Below are positions 27,379 through 36,793 of a DNA stretch of 64,000 bases, in pieces (the stretch's first letter is position 1; each line of letters starts with the position of its first letter). The DNA is taken from positions 1 through 64,000 of the forward strand of contig NZ_JAKILB010000001.1 in the NCBI RefSeq assembly GCF_023283895.1. The letters are read 5' to 3'. Source of the stretch: Shewanella pneumatophori. Lineage in GTDB: Bacteria > Pseudomonadota > Gammaproteobacteria > Enterobacterales > Shewanellaceae. Position numbers and translations under genes: made by a program. The notes below the pieces were generated by a model. The model saw only the letters and a program-made list of their open reading frames with translations, made no database searches and was not told the DNA's origin.

Positions 27379-28407
27379 ATGAGTATTAACGTCGAACAAG
27401 CAATTATTCACTCCATTATTCAAGATGGTGAAGGTCAACTAAGTTGTCGATTGCGCCCACAGCCTTTGCTTAACAGCCAAGCGGTTGAAGCGATGCTAGA
27501 AGAGTTGCACCAAACATACACCACTAAGGCTGGTAAAGGGTTTGGTCATTTTGGGATCAACGGTGAAGATGGCGAAGCGAATACTAAGTTTGAAGAAGCG
27601 TTAAAAACTTATCGCAGCGGTGAGCTTGGTTTTGTCGAGTTTTCTGGCATTGCAGGTAAGTTGTTGCAAGAAGAGTTGTCTAAGTATGATTTTAGTACTG
27701 GCGGCTTCTTACTTTTGTCTTGCTACACCTACATGACCAGTGACTATTTGTTCGTATCTTTGCTTAATGCTAAATCATCGATGACAGTACTTGATGATAT
27801 GGAGCTATCGCAAAATACTCATCTTGATCTGAATAATGTTCAGCTCGCGGCGCGAATTGATTTAACAGAGTGGCAAGCGGATCCTGAATCTAAAAAGTAT
27901 ATCTCGTTTGTGCGCGGTCGCGCTGGCCGTAAAGTGGCTGATTTTTTCTTAGATTTCATGGGCTGTGTTGAAGGTGTTAACACTAAAGCGCAAAATAAAT
28001 CGTTGATGAATGCGGTTGAGGATTTTGTTGGCAATAGCGAGCTGACTAAAGATGAACGTCAACAAGCTCGTGAGCGAGTATTTGATTACTGTACTGAACG
28101 CTGTGACGAAGGCGCCTCAATCCAAATTAAAGATCTGGCTGATGAGCTAGCTGATCAAGGTATGGATTCGTTTTACGATTTTGCCCAAGGTGGGTCTTAT
28201 GATTTAGCTGAAGAGTTCCCAGGTGACAAACCAACGCTACGTCAACTTAAAAAGTTCTCTGGCACAGGTGGCGGAGTGACGTTAAGCTTTGATGGTCAGC
28301 ACCTGGGCGAGCGTGTTATTTACGATCCTGTGTCAGACACCATTATTATCAAAGGCGTCCCTGCAAACCTTAAAGATCAATTAGACCGTCGCCTTAAAGG
28401 TGAATAG
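27379..28407 (+). CDS. yejK: nucleoid-associated protein YejK (NdpA)
   Basis: 342-residue cytosolic DNA-binding protein of the 37-kDa nucleoid-associated family. Its opening ([21 protein letters not shown]) and length match the family, whose members bind double-stranded DNA and may touch topoisomerase IV. GAGG stands 6 bases before the ATG. It is divergent from yejL-yejM, the conserved yej arrangement, and ends in a hairpin at 28443-28466. Confidence 0.94.
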   Translation: MSINVEQAIIHSIIQDGEGQLSCRLRPQPLLNSQAVEAMLEELHQTYTTKAGKGFGHFGINGEDGEANTKFEEALKTYRSGELGFVEFSGIAGKLLQEELSKYDFSTGGFLLLSCYTYMTSDYLFVSLLNAKSSMTVLDDMELSQNTHLDLNNVQLAARIDLTEWQADPESKKYISFVRGRAGRKVADFFLDFMGCVEGVNTKAQNKSLMNAVEDFVGNSELTKDERQQARERVFDYCTERCDEGASIQIKDLADELADQGMDSFYDFAQGGSYDLAEEFPGDKPTLRQLKKFSGTGGGVTLSFDGQHLGERVIYDPVSDTIIIKGVPANLKDQLDRRLKGE

Positions 28408-28442
28408 TCGTTTGGTATAAGCCGCAGAGTTCAGCGACTTTT

Positions 28443-28467
28443 AAACCGAGCCTAGTGCTCGGTTTTT
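28443..28467 (+). terminator. terminator after yejK
   Basis: Stem AAACCGAGC / GCTCGGTTT with a five-base loop and further T. Confidence 0.87.
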
Positions 28468-28740
28468 TGTTTCAAGCCTAAACCTCCTAGTTCCATAGGT
28501 AGATTTTTTACTTTTATAAGCAATATTCTTCTCTTCTAAGTGCGCAAATTGTAGCGACAGTTGCACTTGTTATAAAACCACTCTGTTAACACTAAAAAAG
28601 TCGAATGTTAGTTCGGTTCAATGTAAGCTACAGCAATCAATGTAAAAGGGCTATTATAGCCTTTAAAACCCCCTTTCATCCTGCGGCCATATGCTGCATG
28701 GACTATGACAGGTAGACTGTTTTTCTACCTAGGAGCGAAA
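28468..28740 (+). other. leader region of the PTPS-like gene with hairpins
   Basis: No gene visible. Two inverted repeats stand near the next start: AAAGG-GCTA / TAGCCTTT at about 28647-28664, and AGGTAGA / TCTACCT at 28710-28716 with 28724-28730, the latter directly before the AGGAG ribosome site at 28731. The second could affect translation of the next gene. I do not recognise a known riboswitch. Confidence 0.4.
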
Positions 28741-29619
28741 ATGCAACTGTTTGTTAAAGATTTAACCGTAATCGATTTTTCATATTTGTGCCCTATTAGA
28801 GGCATGGTCGGTGAAAGCTGGATTGTTGATGTGCTACTTGATGGTGGTCTCGATGAACAAAACATGGTGCTCGACTTTGCTAAAGTAAAACGCACCATCA
28901 AAAATACCATTGATGATGTTGCTGATCACCGTTTGCTTATTCCTACGGCTTTTAGTGAAGTGCGTTGGCAACAACAAGGTGACCGCGTGTGGATGGATTT
29001 TTCAAGCCAAAAAGGCGATATTCATTTAGCGTGTCCATCGCAAGCTTTTGCGTTGATCCCAAGTGAGATGATTGATTTTGAAAGCGTGAATAAGTTTCTT
29101 CAGCAAGCGCTTAAAGAAGTACTCCCGAATAATGTCGAAGGGATTTCGTTGACGTTACGCAATGAAATTCACGATGCACCTTACTATCACTACAGCCATG
29201 GCTTGAAAAAGCACGATGGCAATTGTCAACGCATTGCCCATGGTCACCGCAGCCCTGTGACGGTTTTTGAAAACGGTGTAGCAGCACCAAAATGGGATGA
29301 GTATTGGGCTAAACGTTGGCAAGATATTTATTTAGGGACGATTGAAGATCAAGTTTCTGTCAGGTCTTTAGAACTTTCACCGCAAACAGATATTAAAGAT
29401 GACACTCACTTTGGTTTTCACTACCAAGCACCACAAGGAGATTTTCAACTAGCGATGCCAAAAGCGTTATGCGATATTTTGCCTCACGACACAACGGTTG
29501 AGCTGCTTGCTGACTATATGGCGCAAACTTTATCTGATAAAGAGCCAATGAGCGATTTTAAAGTGATTGCATTTGAAGGTGTTGGTAAAGGTGCTATTGC
29601 CACTCGCAGCGCAAAATAG
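28741..29619 (+). CDS. two-domain 6-pyruvoyl-tetrahydropterin synthase / QueD-like protein
   Basis: 292 residues from the ATG at 28741, set by AGGAG. Two T-fold domains can be traced. Domain 1 (about 8-110) keeps the NMVLDFAKVK and DHRLL segments of QueD/PTPS but has VGESW where the family has the zinc motif HGHSY. Domain 2 (about 135-292) keeps the zinc and Cys elements, H153, C162 and HGH at 167-169, and ends like the family (VELLADYM, FKVIAFEG), but lacks the MV.DF/DH pair. Each half thus lacks what the other retains. Role in queuosine or pterin synthesis is possible but unproven. Not clustered with queC/queE. Confidence 0.75.
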   Translation: MQLFVKDLTVIDFSYLCPIRGMVGESWIVDVLLDGGLDEQNMVLDFAKVKRTIKNTIDDVADHRLLIPTAFSEVRWQQQGDRVWMDFSSQKGDIHLACPSQAFALIPSEMIDFESVNKFLQQALKEVLPNNVEGISLTLRNEIHDAPYYHYSHGLKKHDGNCQRIAHGHRSPVTVFENGVAAPKWDEYWAKRWQDIYLGTIEDQVSVRSLELSPQTDIKDDTHFGFHYQAPQGDFQLAMPKALCDILPHDTTVELLADYMAQTLSDKEPMSDFKVIAFEGVGKGAIATRSAK

Positions 29620-29669
29620 CTTGATACTTAGCCATCGTTAAACGATTAATAAAGCAATAAGGAGTCGCT

Positions 29670-30506
29670 TTGAGACCTTTAGTACAAATTATATTGACGA
29701 GTGTTTTCTCTAGTTTGGCGATGCAAGCCAGTGCTGGGGTCGAGTTAAATGGTGAGTTATCTCAAGGCGCACTTATTCGAGCTAAAGTTGAGCCTGGTAC
29801 TGAAGTATTTCTCAATGACGAAGTGGTAAAAGTTAACGATAAAGGCCAATTCGTATTTGGTTTTGCCCGTGACGCACAAGCAGAGCAAATGCTTAAACTG
29901 GTTTATGCCGATGGCTTAACTGAGCTAAAACCTTTAAAAGTGAAGCCTCGCGAATATAAGATCCAAAATATTACTGGGATCAGCAAGAAAATTATGCAGC
30001 CGGATCCGAAAGCGCAAGCGCGGGCAGCACAAGACTCTAAACAGGTTAGAGAAGCAAGGGCGCAATTTACCGCAAATGATGCTTTTAATCAGCAGTTCAT
30101 TTGGCCACTAACTGGTAGAATATCAGGGGTTTACGGTAGCCAACGTATTTACAATGGTAAACCGGGAACACCGCACTATGGTGTTGATATTGCCGCTAAA
30201 ACTGGAACAGTTGTTGTGGCACCGGCCGATGGGGTTATATCTCTTTCTGTGGCTGATATGTTTTATTCTGGCGGAACCATGATTATCGATCATGGTTATG
30301 GCGTGAGCTCGAGTTTTTTGCACTTAAGTAAACTTTACGTCAAGCCGGGGCAGATGGTTAAACAAGGCGATAAAGTTGCTGAAGTTGGCTCTACAGGCCG
30401 CTCTACTGGTCCACATTTAGACTGGCGAATTAATTGGTATCAAGTTAGGTTAGATCCAACAACTGTTGTACCGTCGATGAAAAGCGTATTAGCGAAACAG
30501 CAGTAA
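29670..30506 (+). CDS. M23 family peptidase homologue, exported
   Basis: 278 residues from a TTG start with AAGGAG 7 bases upstream; signal peptide to about 22 (QASAG). A linker domain is followed by a LytM/M23 fold (about 145-265). HYGVD provides His169 and Asp173, and His218 lies in SFLHLS. The usual final motif HLH reads HLD (His249, Asp251), so the third zinc ligand is Asp instead of His. The protein may be a weak or altered endopeptidase, or an amidase activator. It starts 50 bp after the PTPS-like gene and ends in a hairpin at 30534-30562. Confidence 0.85.
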   Translation: MRPLVQIILTSVFSSLAMQASAGVELNGELSQGALIRAKVEPGTEVFLNDEVVKVNDKGQFVFGFARDAQAEQMLKLVYADGLTELKPLKVKPREYKIQNITGISKKIMQPDPKAQARAAQDSKQVREARAQFTANDAFNQQFIWPLTGRISGVYGSQRIYNGKPGTPHYGVDIAAKTGTVVVAPADGVISLSVADMFYSGGTMIIDHGYGVSSSFLHLSKLYVKPGQMVKQGDKVAEVGSTGRSTGPHLDWRINWYQVRLDPTTVVPSMKSVLAKQQ

Positions 30507-30533
30507 ACCACTAGTAAACATAAGTTAGCCAAT

Positions 30534-30562
30534 AAAAAAGCAGTCAGTAAGACTGCTTTTTT
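30534..30562 (+). terminator. terminator after the M23 gene
   Basis: Stem AAAAAAGCAGTC / GACTGCTTTTTT with a five-base loop. Confidence 0.88.
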
Positions 30563-30691
30563 TGCTTTGAATCCTGCATTAAAAAATCTGTGGTGCGCCA
30601 AGCTTATTGCGGTAGCTTTTTATTGGCTTGTACAATTCTACCTTGAGCCAAAAATTAGTTTTTCAAAGTATAACGTCCCACAGTGGAACTC

Positions 30692-31201
30692 TTACTCTTT
30701 ATAGCGATTCTTCCACTTAAACAATACTGAATACTTCCACAAAGTATTGATCACAAAATACCCTAACAGCGCAAAAACACCAGCAAGAACCACACAGCCT
30801 AATAGAAAAGGTGGGCCAATGGTTTCGAGTGAAGCTTGCACCCAATGCCAACTAGCTTCGAAGTTAAAGGCTTGCGGTTCATGGCCAAGTAATGTCGCGC
30901 CGAGTAAATAAGCGATGTAAAACATGAATGGCATGGTGATTGGGTTAGTGATCCAAACCAACGCGACTGATAATGGTAAGTTGACATTAAACAAAATTGC
31001 TAATGCCGCGGCTAACACCATTTGAAAAGGCATCGGTAACCAGGCAACAAATAGGCCTACCGCGAATGCTCCAGGAGCGGAGTGGCGGTTTAATGTCCAT
31101 AAATTGGGTTTTAATAGTAGATCACCAAACATGCGCAAGTGCTTATGCTCGCGCAATGTTTCAGGTTTTGGCATGAATTTTTCAATAAATTTTTTTGGCA
31201 T
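30692..31201 (-). CDS. DUF2062 family membrane protein
   Basis: 169 residues with about three hydrophobic helices. The LPMPFQMVLAAALAILFNVNLPLSVALVWITNPITMPFMF region is characteristic: small-residue and Asn/Pro-rich DUF2062 core. Function unknown. It is divergent from comEC with only 32 bp between starts, an arrangement I recall as common near comEC in related bacteria. Confidence 0.88.
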   Translation of the reverse strand: MPKKFIEKFMPKPETLREHKHLRMFGDLLLKPNLWTLNRHSAPGAFAVGLFVAWLPMPFQMVLAAALAILFNVNLPLSVALVWITNPITMPFMFYIAYLLGATLLGHEPQAFNFEASWHWVQASLETIGPPFLLGCVVLAGVFALLGYFVINTLWKYSVLFKWKNRYKE

Positions 31202-31233
31202 AACTTCTATTTGCTGTCTTAACTTAATGCACT

Positions 31234-33717
31234 ATGAATCGATTTATGTGCGGCTACTGCATCACCATTGTTTCTACAATGTTTTGGCCATCCTTGGTTA
31301 GTCTATATATCCTACCTTTACTAATCGTAGTGGTTATTACAGCCTGTAGGCGTTTTCCATTTATCGCCGGAAGTCTATTAGCGATAGGCTGGTTCAGTGT
31401 TTTCTATTCGTTATTAATGAGCTGGAGTACAGACGAATATGGCAAAGCACTGAATATAGAGGGCGAGATAGTATCATTAGTTAGCTCAAATCGCGACTGG
31501 ATAAGCGTGGATATTATTCTTTTAGGGTTAAACTCACCCCAGATAGGCCAAAGTAAAATGCGTTTATTTTGGCAAAAGCCACCGACAGTCTCAGTTGGTC
31601 AACGCTGGTTATTGACCATAGAACCCAAACCTATTACTAGCATCCTCAATCAAGGTGGGTTCAATCAGCAAAAGTACTTTCTCGCTAAACATATTATAGC
31701 TAAGGGAAGTGTTATTAGTGCAGAGTTGATTACTGATAATCCTTCCTACAGAGCGCAACTAATCGCACAACTTAAACCTGTTTTGAAATCTTATTCAAGT
31801 GGAGATCTTATTCTCGCGCTAGTGTCAGGTGACAGATCTTTAATCACTAAGGCACGTTGGCAAGAGCTTAGAAGTAGCGGCGCAGGGCACCTGTTTGCAA
31901 TATCCGGGTTACATTTATCTGTGGTGTCTATGTGGCTGCTGCTATTGGCAAGACTAATACTATACCGACTCGTGCCAATCAACAGTCGGCGTAATTGGCT
32001 TATATGCTTATTATTGGCCGGTATCGGAGCAATCTTTTATGGTTATCTAGCGGGCTTTGCCGTTTCTACCCAACGTGCACTAGTTATGTTAGTTGGCTTC
32101 ATTGCTTTTAGTGCTTTAAGTCGTTATTCATCAAGCTGGGAACGTTTGTTGTATGCATTATTTATCATCTTAGTTATTGATCCTCTGAGTATTTTAAGTG
32201 CCAGTTTTTGGCTTTCTTTTAGTGCATTAGCCATTATATTACTGACTGTATCCAGAGTTAATTCGCTAACGAGTATTGCAAGCACCACTGTTTTAACTCC
32301 TGAAGCGGAGTCTGATAATCAGTTAGTAAAACAAGCGCCAAACCAAAGCTATTTTAAGCTGAGCAAAATCAAGCTCTATAGTGGGCTTAAGATGTTTTGG
32401 GCTGTTCAGTGGCGGTTAACCATTGCAGTTGGCATTATTCAGGCTATTTTTTTTGCTGGCACCTCTGTTACAAGTCTTTTCGTTAATATGTTACTGGTGC
32501 CTTGGTTTAGCTTTGTATTGATCCCCATTAGTCTATTATCGTTAGTTAGTTTTATGGCATTTACCGCATTGGGGCTTTCTGGCTATTGGTTGTTTGAACT
32601 ATCGGCATTATTGATGGAGCCTGTAGTTGCTATATTGAAGGTGACGACTGAGTTTAGTTTTTCCTGGCTTGTAATTTCTGATGAGTTACTTGCGGTACTG
32701 CTAGTTGCCTCTATTAGCTGTTTTTTGATCGTTAATATTAAGAGTACACATTGGCGGCTGGTGTTATCTGTGATGCTATTGCCTCTGATCTTGTATGGTG
32801 GATTTAGGCTGTATTCGCCTGTCATGAATAACCGTTGGCTGGTACATGTGTTGGATGTTGGCCAAGGCTTAACTGTTGTTATTGAACAAAATAAACGAGC
32901 TGTTATATACGATACTGGTGCGCGTTATGGAGAAAGCTTTAGTTATGCTGAGCGGGCGTTGCAGCCTTTTTTAATCAGTAGAGGCATAACTGACGTTGAT
33001 TATTTAGTGGTTAGTCACAGTGATAATGATCATGCTGGTGGCGTAAACTATATGCTTGCTAACTACCCTAACGTCAAAGTGATTGCTGACTTTAGTTTAT
33101 TAAAGAGTAACACTGATGAACCATTATCCAGCAGCGAGAAGGCTTTTCAGCGTTCAAGTAATAAAAACTTAAGTCATAACAAGCCGGTAAGTCAAAGTGA
33201 ATACAGTAATAAACCTGATATAACTTGTCGGCCCAATAAACTTGACTGGCAGCATTTACGGTTAGATTTTATTGCACCAAACCAACCACAAAAAGGAAAT
33301 AATGGCTCTTGTGTAATAAGAGTCAGTGATAGCAGCAACAGCTTGCTACTAACGGGTGATATAGAGAAACAAGTAGAGCTTGCCTTAGTTGCTAAGGGGA
33401 AATCATTGCAGAGCCGCTTGTTGATTGCTCCTCACCATGGCAGTAATACATCTTCAACTGCTGAATTTATTGATGCAGTTGCACCTGAGTTGGTGGTCTT
33501 TCCTGCAGGATTTAATAATCGCTACGGTTTTCCTAAGCAAAAGGTGGTTGAACGCTATCAACAGAGAAATATTTCGGCTCTTACTACAGGAGTTGAGGGG
33601 CAGGTAAGTATTATATTTAACCAAAAATCAATGCAAGTGCGCACATATCGCGCAGATTTTGCACCATTTTGGTATAACCAAGTGTTTAGGTTTGGTCAGA
33701 TGCAAAATCCAGAGTAG
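31234..33717 (+). CDS. comEC: ComEC/Rec2 DNA-uptake channel protein
   Basis: 827-residue inner-membrane protein thought to carry single-stranded DNA into the cytoplasm during transformation. It has an N-terminal soluble OB-like part, the competence domain with many helices (GAGHLFAISGLHLS and AVSTQRALVML are signatures), and a C-terminal metallo-beta-lactamase-like domain with HVLDVGQGL and SHSDNDHAGG. The first ATG is used; ATGs 12 and 45 bases on are possible. It ends 32 bp before msbA, the same order as in many gammaproteobacteria. Confidence 0.93.
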   Translation: MNRFMCGYCITIVSTMFWPSLVSLYILPLLIVVVITACRRFPFIAGSLLAIGWFSVFYSLLMSWSTDEYGKALNIEGEIVSLVSSNRDWISVDIILLGLNSPQIGQSKMRLFWQKPPTVSVGQRWLLTIEPKPITSILNQGGFNQQKYFLAKHIIAKGSVISAELITDNPSYRAQLIAQLKPVLKSYSSGDLILALVSGDRSLITKARWQELRSSGAGHLFAISGLHLSVVSMWLLLLARLILYRLVPINSRRNWLICLLLAGIGAIFYGYLAGFAVSTQRALVMLVGFIAFSALSRYSSSWERLLYALFIILVIDPLSILSASFWLSFSALAIILLTVSRVNSLTSIASTTVLTPEAESDNQLVKQAPNQSYFKLSKIKLYSGLKMFWAVQWRLTIAVGIIQAIFFAGTSVTSLFVNMLLVPWFSFVLIPISLLSLVSFMAFTALGLSGYWLFELSALLMEPVVAILKVTTEFSFSWLVISDELLAVLLVASISCFLIVNIKSTHWRLVLSVMLLPLILYGGFRLYSPVMNNRWLVHVLDVGQGLTVVIEQNKRAVIYDTGARYGESFSYAERALQPFLISRGITDVDYLVVSHSDNDHAGGVNYMLANYPNVKVIADFSLLKSNTDEPLSSSEKAFQRSSNKNLSHNKPVSQSEYSNKPDITCRPNKLDWQHLRLDFIAPNQPQKGNNGSCVIRVSDSSNSLLLTGDIEKQVELALVAKGKSLQSRLLIAPHHGSNTSSTAEFIDAVAPELVVFPAGFNNRYGFPKQKVVERYQQRNISALTTGVEGQVSIIFNQKSMQVRTYRADFAPFWYNQVFRFGQMQNPE

Positions 33718-33749
33718 AATGCTTCTTTTGCCAATATGTTAATTTCTCA

Positions 33750-35573
33750 ATGACAACATCTCCTAAAAATGAAGTCTGGACTGTATTTAAGCGTTTACTG
33801 GGTTATTTAAAGCCTCTTAAAGCAGTGCTTGCTTTAGCCATTTTTGGCCTAGCTATGTATGCCCTTGTGGATGCGACCTTTATCGCGGTGATTAAACCCT
33901 TTATTGATGAAGGCTTTGGTGGCCAGGCCGGCCAAGCTGCGCAGGCAGCTGGAGGCATAGGCAGTATTGATTTTGGAACTGGTGCAGGTTTTAACTCTGA
34001 AAGTGATGTCTTACTGATAGCACCTTTCGTGGTTATTGGTTTATTTTCGCTACGCGGCCTAGCTAACTTCCTATCTACTTATTGTATTTCATACATGAGT
34101 GCTCGGGTGATTATGGATATGCGCCAAGAGGTATTTGAGCATTATCTTACTTTGCCTGTGAGCTATATCGACAAAGAGAACACGGGTAACTTAATTTCGC
34201 GTGTTACGTACGATACTGAACAAATTGCTCGAGCTTCCGGTAGCGCGCTTATTACTATTGTTCGCGACAGCATTACTGTAATAGGCATGATTGCAATTAT
34301 GTTCTATTTCTCATGGAAATTGTCTTTAGTGATTTTAGTGGTTGGCCCAGTGATTGGGTTAGTGATCACCGTGGTGAGTCGTCGTTTTCGTAAAGTATCT
34401 AAGCAAATTCAAACGGCAATGGGCGGCGTAACAGCAGCAACAGAGCAAATGATCAAAGGTCATAAGAATGTATTGTCTTTTGGCGGCCAGCAAACAGAAG
34501 CTGAGCGTTTTGCAAAAGTAAATAATCAAAACCGCTACCAAACAATGAAGCTTGCGACAGCGCAGGCCATTAGCCAACCTTTAGTGATGATTATTGGCTC
34601 ATTCGCGTTAGCTTTTGTGTTGTATGCAGCAAGTCTTGATAGCATGAAAACCGAGCTCACAGCCGGTACTTTCGCAACTATTCTTGCGGCAATGCTTGCC
34701 ATGTTGCAGCCGATTAAAAACTTGACGCGAGTTAATGCCGAGTTTCAACGGGGTATCGCTGCCTGTACAACGGTATTTGAATTGTTAGATACCCAACCTG
34801 AGAGTGATAAAGGTACGTTAGATGTTGAGCGCGTTAAAGGCGATTTGACGTTTAATAATGTTAGCTTTAGTTATCCAGGACAAGAAAAACTGGCGCTAAA
34901 TGGTATCGACTTTAAGGTTGAACAAGGTCAAACACTGGCCTTAGTTGGACGTTCAGGCTCAGGAAAATCGACAATCGCAAGTTTAGTGACGCGTTTTTAT
35001 ACTGGTTTGCAAGCGGGTGAAATCACACTTGATGGCCATAATATCGATGAGTACAAGCTTAAAAATTTACGTAGCCAAGTGGCATTAGTATCACAACAAG
35101 TGACGCTATTTAATGATTCTATCGCTAATAATATTGCATATGCTTATCCTGGTGTTGCAACAAGAGAGCAGATTATTGAAGCTGCGACACTTGCACATGC
35201 GATGGAATTTATCGAGCCGATGCCTGAAGGTTTAGATACGCAAATTGGTGAAAATGGCGTAATGCTGTCTGGTGGTCAAAGACAGCGTATTGCGATTGCG
35301 AGAGCAATTTTGCGTAATGCACCGGTACTTATCCTTGATGAAGCAACATCAGCATTGGATACCGAGTCTGAAAAAGCGATTCAGCAAGGTCTTGATAATC
35401 TACGCCAAAACAGAACTTCAGTTGTGATTGCACACCGCCTTTCTACCATTGAAAGTGCAGATCAGATCTTGGTAGTTGACCAAGGCCAAATTGTTGAGCG
35501 CGGTAATCATGAAACCTTATTGGCTCAGGGCGGCGTATATGCCAACTTATATCAAATGCAGTTTGGTAGCTAA
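33750..35573 (+). CDS. msbA: lipid A export ABC transporter, permease/ATPase MsbA
   Basis: 607-residue homodimeric flippase that moves lipid A-core across the inner membrane. Six helices fill the first ~320 residues; the ATPase domain has Walker A GRSGSGKST, signature LSGGQRQR and Walker B VLILDEATSALD. A Gly/Ala-rich insertion (GFGGQAGQAAQAAGG) occupies the first periplasmic loop, longer than in E. coli MsbA. The next gene, lpxK, starts immediately after its stop with no gap. Confidence 0.95.
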   Translation: MTTSPKNEVWTVFKRLLGYLKPLKAVLALAIFGLAMYALVDATFIAVIKPFIDEGFGGQAGQAAQAAGGIGSIDFGTGAGFNSESDVLLIAPFVVIGLFSLRGLANFLSTYCISYMSARVIMDMRQEVFEHYLTLPVSYIDKENTGNLISRVTYDTEQIARASGSALITIVRDSITVIGMIAIMFYFSWKLSLVILVVGPVIGLVITVVSRRFRKVSKQIQTAMGGVTAATEQMIKGHKNVLSFGGQQTEAERFAKVNNQNRYQTMKLATAQAISQPLVMIIGSFALAFVLYAASLDSMKTELTAGTFATILAAMLAMLQPIKNLTRVNAEFQRGIAACTTVFELLDTQPESDKGTLDVERVKGDLTFNNVSFSYPGQEKLALNGIDFKVEQGQTLALVGRSGSGKSTIASLVTRFYTGLQAGEITLDGHNIDEYKLKNLRSQVALVSQQVTLFNDSIANNIAYAYPGVATREQIIEAATLAHAMEFIEPMPEGLDTQIGENGVMLSGGQRQRIAIARAILRNAPVLILDEATSALDTESEKAIQQGLDNLRQNRTSVVIAHRLSTIESADQILVVDQGQIVERGNHETLLAQGGVYANLYQMQFGS

Positions 35574-36566
35574 ATGCAGTCTTGGGTAAATAAATTATGG
35601 TACCAAGGTCATCCACTTAGATTTGTGCTGTGGCCTTTGTCGTTGTTATTCACACTTATAACGAGCGTAAGGCGACAACTGTTTAAACTTGGTGTAAAGC
35701 AAGCGACTAAGCTGCCTGTGCCTGTGATAATTGTTGGTAATATTACCGTTGGCGGAAGTGGTAAAACCCCAATGGTTATCTACTTAATCGAGCTGTTACG
35801 TAAACAAGGCTATCACCCAGGTGTTATTAGTCGTGGCTACGGGGTTGAGATCGATGGCGTGCGCGCAGTTATAGCAGGTGACTCAGCAACGGATGTTGGT
35901 GATGAGCCAGCGATGATAGTCGCTCGCACTCAAGTGCCTATGGTTGTTGGCGCTAAAAGAGTCGCTGCTGCGGAAAAGCTATTAGCTGACTTTGATGTAG
36001 ATATCATTATTAGTGACGACGGCCTGCAGCATTATCAGTTAGCCCGTGATATAGAGCTAGTGATCCTAGATGGTGAACGCCGCCTAGGTAATGGCATGTT
36101 ACTGCCTGCTGGCCCTTTGCGGGAAGGCGCATGGCGTTTAAATCATGTTGACCATGTTATAGTCAATGGCGGTGCAGCTACCGCTAATGAACAGGCAATG
36201 GCATTAGCACCTGCAAGTTGGCAGCCTGTTTCGGTTAATCACGATGGTAAAGGTGCGCCAACAATAAACGACTCGCTGGTGGCTATTGCGGGAATTGGTA
36301 ATCCGCAGCGTTTCTTTGATTCATTGCACTCACAAGGCTATCAAGTTACGCAGTCACAAGCATTTGACGACCATAGTACCTATAGCGAAACGGTATTGGA
36401 CGAGCTAGCAACAGGACGCTTGTTAGTGATGACTGAAAAAGATGCGGTGAAATGTCGCGATTTTGCAAAAGATAACTGGTGGTATCTCGCAGTTGATGCG
36501 AAGCTATCTTCCTCATTTGATAAACAACTATTGGCTAAAATTGATCGGCTAGTAGCAGATAAGTAA
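35574..36566 (+). CDS. lpxK: tetraacyldisaccharide 4'-kinase
   Basis: 330-residue membrane-associated kinase that phosphorylates the lipid A disaccharide to form lipid IVA. The Walker A loop GGSGKTP sits near residue 62 after an N-terminal membrane helix. The [15 protein letters not shown] segment is typical. It abuts msbA and precedes ycaR by 11 bp, forming the familiar msbA-lpxK-ycaR operon. Confidence 0.95.
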   Translation: MQSWVNKLWYQGHPLRFVLWPLSLLFTLITSVRRQLFKLGVKQATKLPVPVIIVGNITVGGSGKTPMVIYLIELLRKQGYHPGVISRGYGVEIDGVRAVIAGDSATDVGDEPAMIVARTQVPMVVGAKRVAAAEKLLADFDVDIIISDDGLQHYQLARDIELVILDGERRLGNGMLLPAGPLREGAWRLNHVDHVIVNGGAATANEQAMALAPASWQPVSVNHDGKGAPTINDSLVAIAGIGNPQRFFDSLHSQGYQVTQSQAFDDHSTYSETVLDELATGRLLVMTEKDAVKCRDFAKDNWWYLAVDAKLSSSFDKQLLAKIDRLVADK

Positions 36567-36577
36567 AGGCATTCAAA

Positions 36578-36751
36578 ATGGCATTTGATAAAAAATTACT
36601 CGAAATCGTTGCGTGTCCAGTGTGTAAAGGCAAACTTGAATATAATAAAGAAGCGCAGCAGTTAATCTGTAAGGCAGACAAACTGGCTTATCCTATCAAT
36701 GACGGTATTCCTGTGTTACTAGAAAACAAAGCTGAGCCATTAGCAGAGTAA
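36578..36751 (+). CDS. ycaR: YcaR / Trm112-family small zinc-binding protein
   Basis: 57-residue protein: CPVCKGKL near residue 13 gives two Cys, a third Cys follows in LICKAD, and the ending [12 protein letters not shown] is the family hallmark. Members are small partner proteins; precise role here is unknown. It is the last gene of the msbA-lpxK unit. In enterics kdsB follows, but here the sequence runs into an IS and then a terminator, so kdsB must be elsewhere. Confidence 0.92.
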   Translation: MAFDKKLLEIVACPVCKGKLEYNKEAQQLICKADKLAYPINDGIPVLLENKAEPLAE

Positions 36752-36793
36752 TTTAGTTGACTAGTCCTGAAATAGGTTGACACTTTTTTCAGT

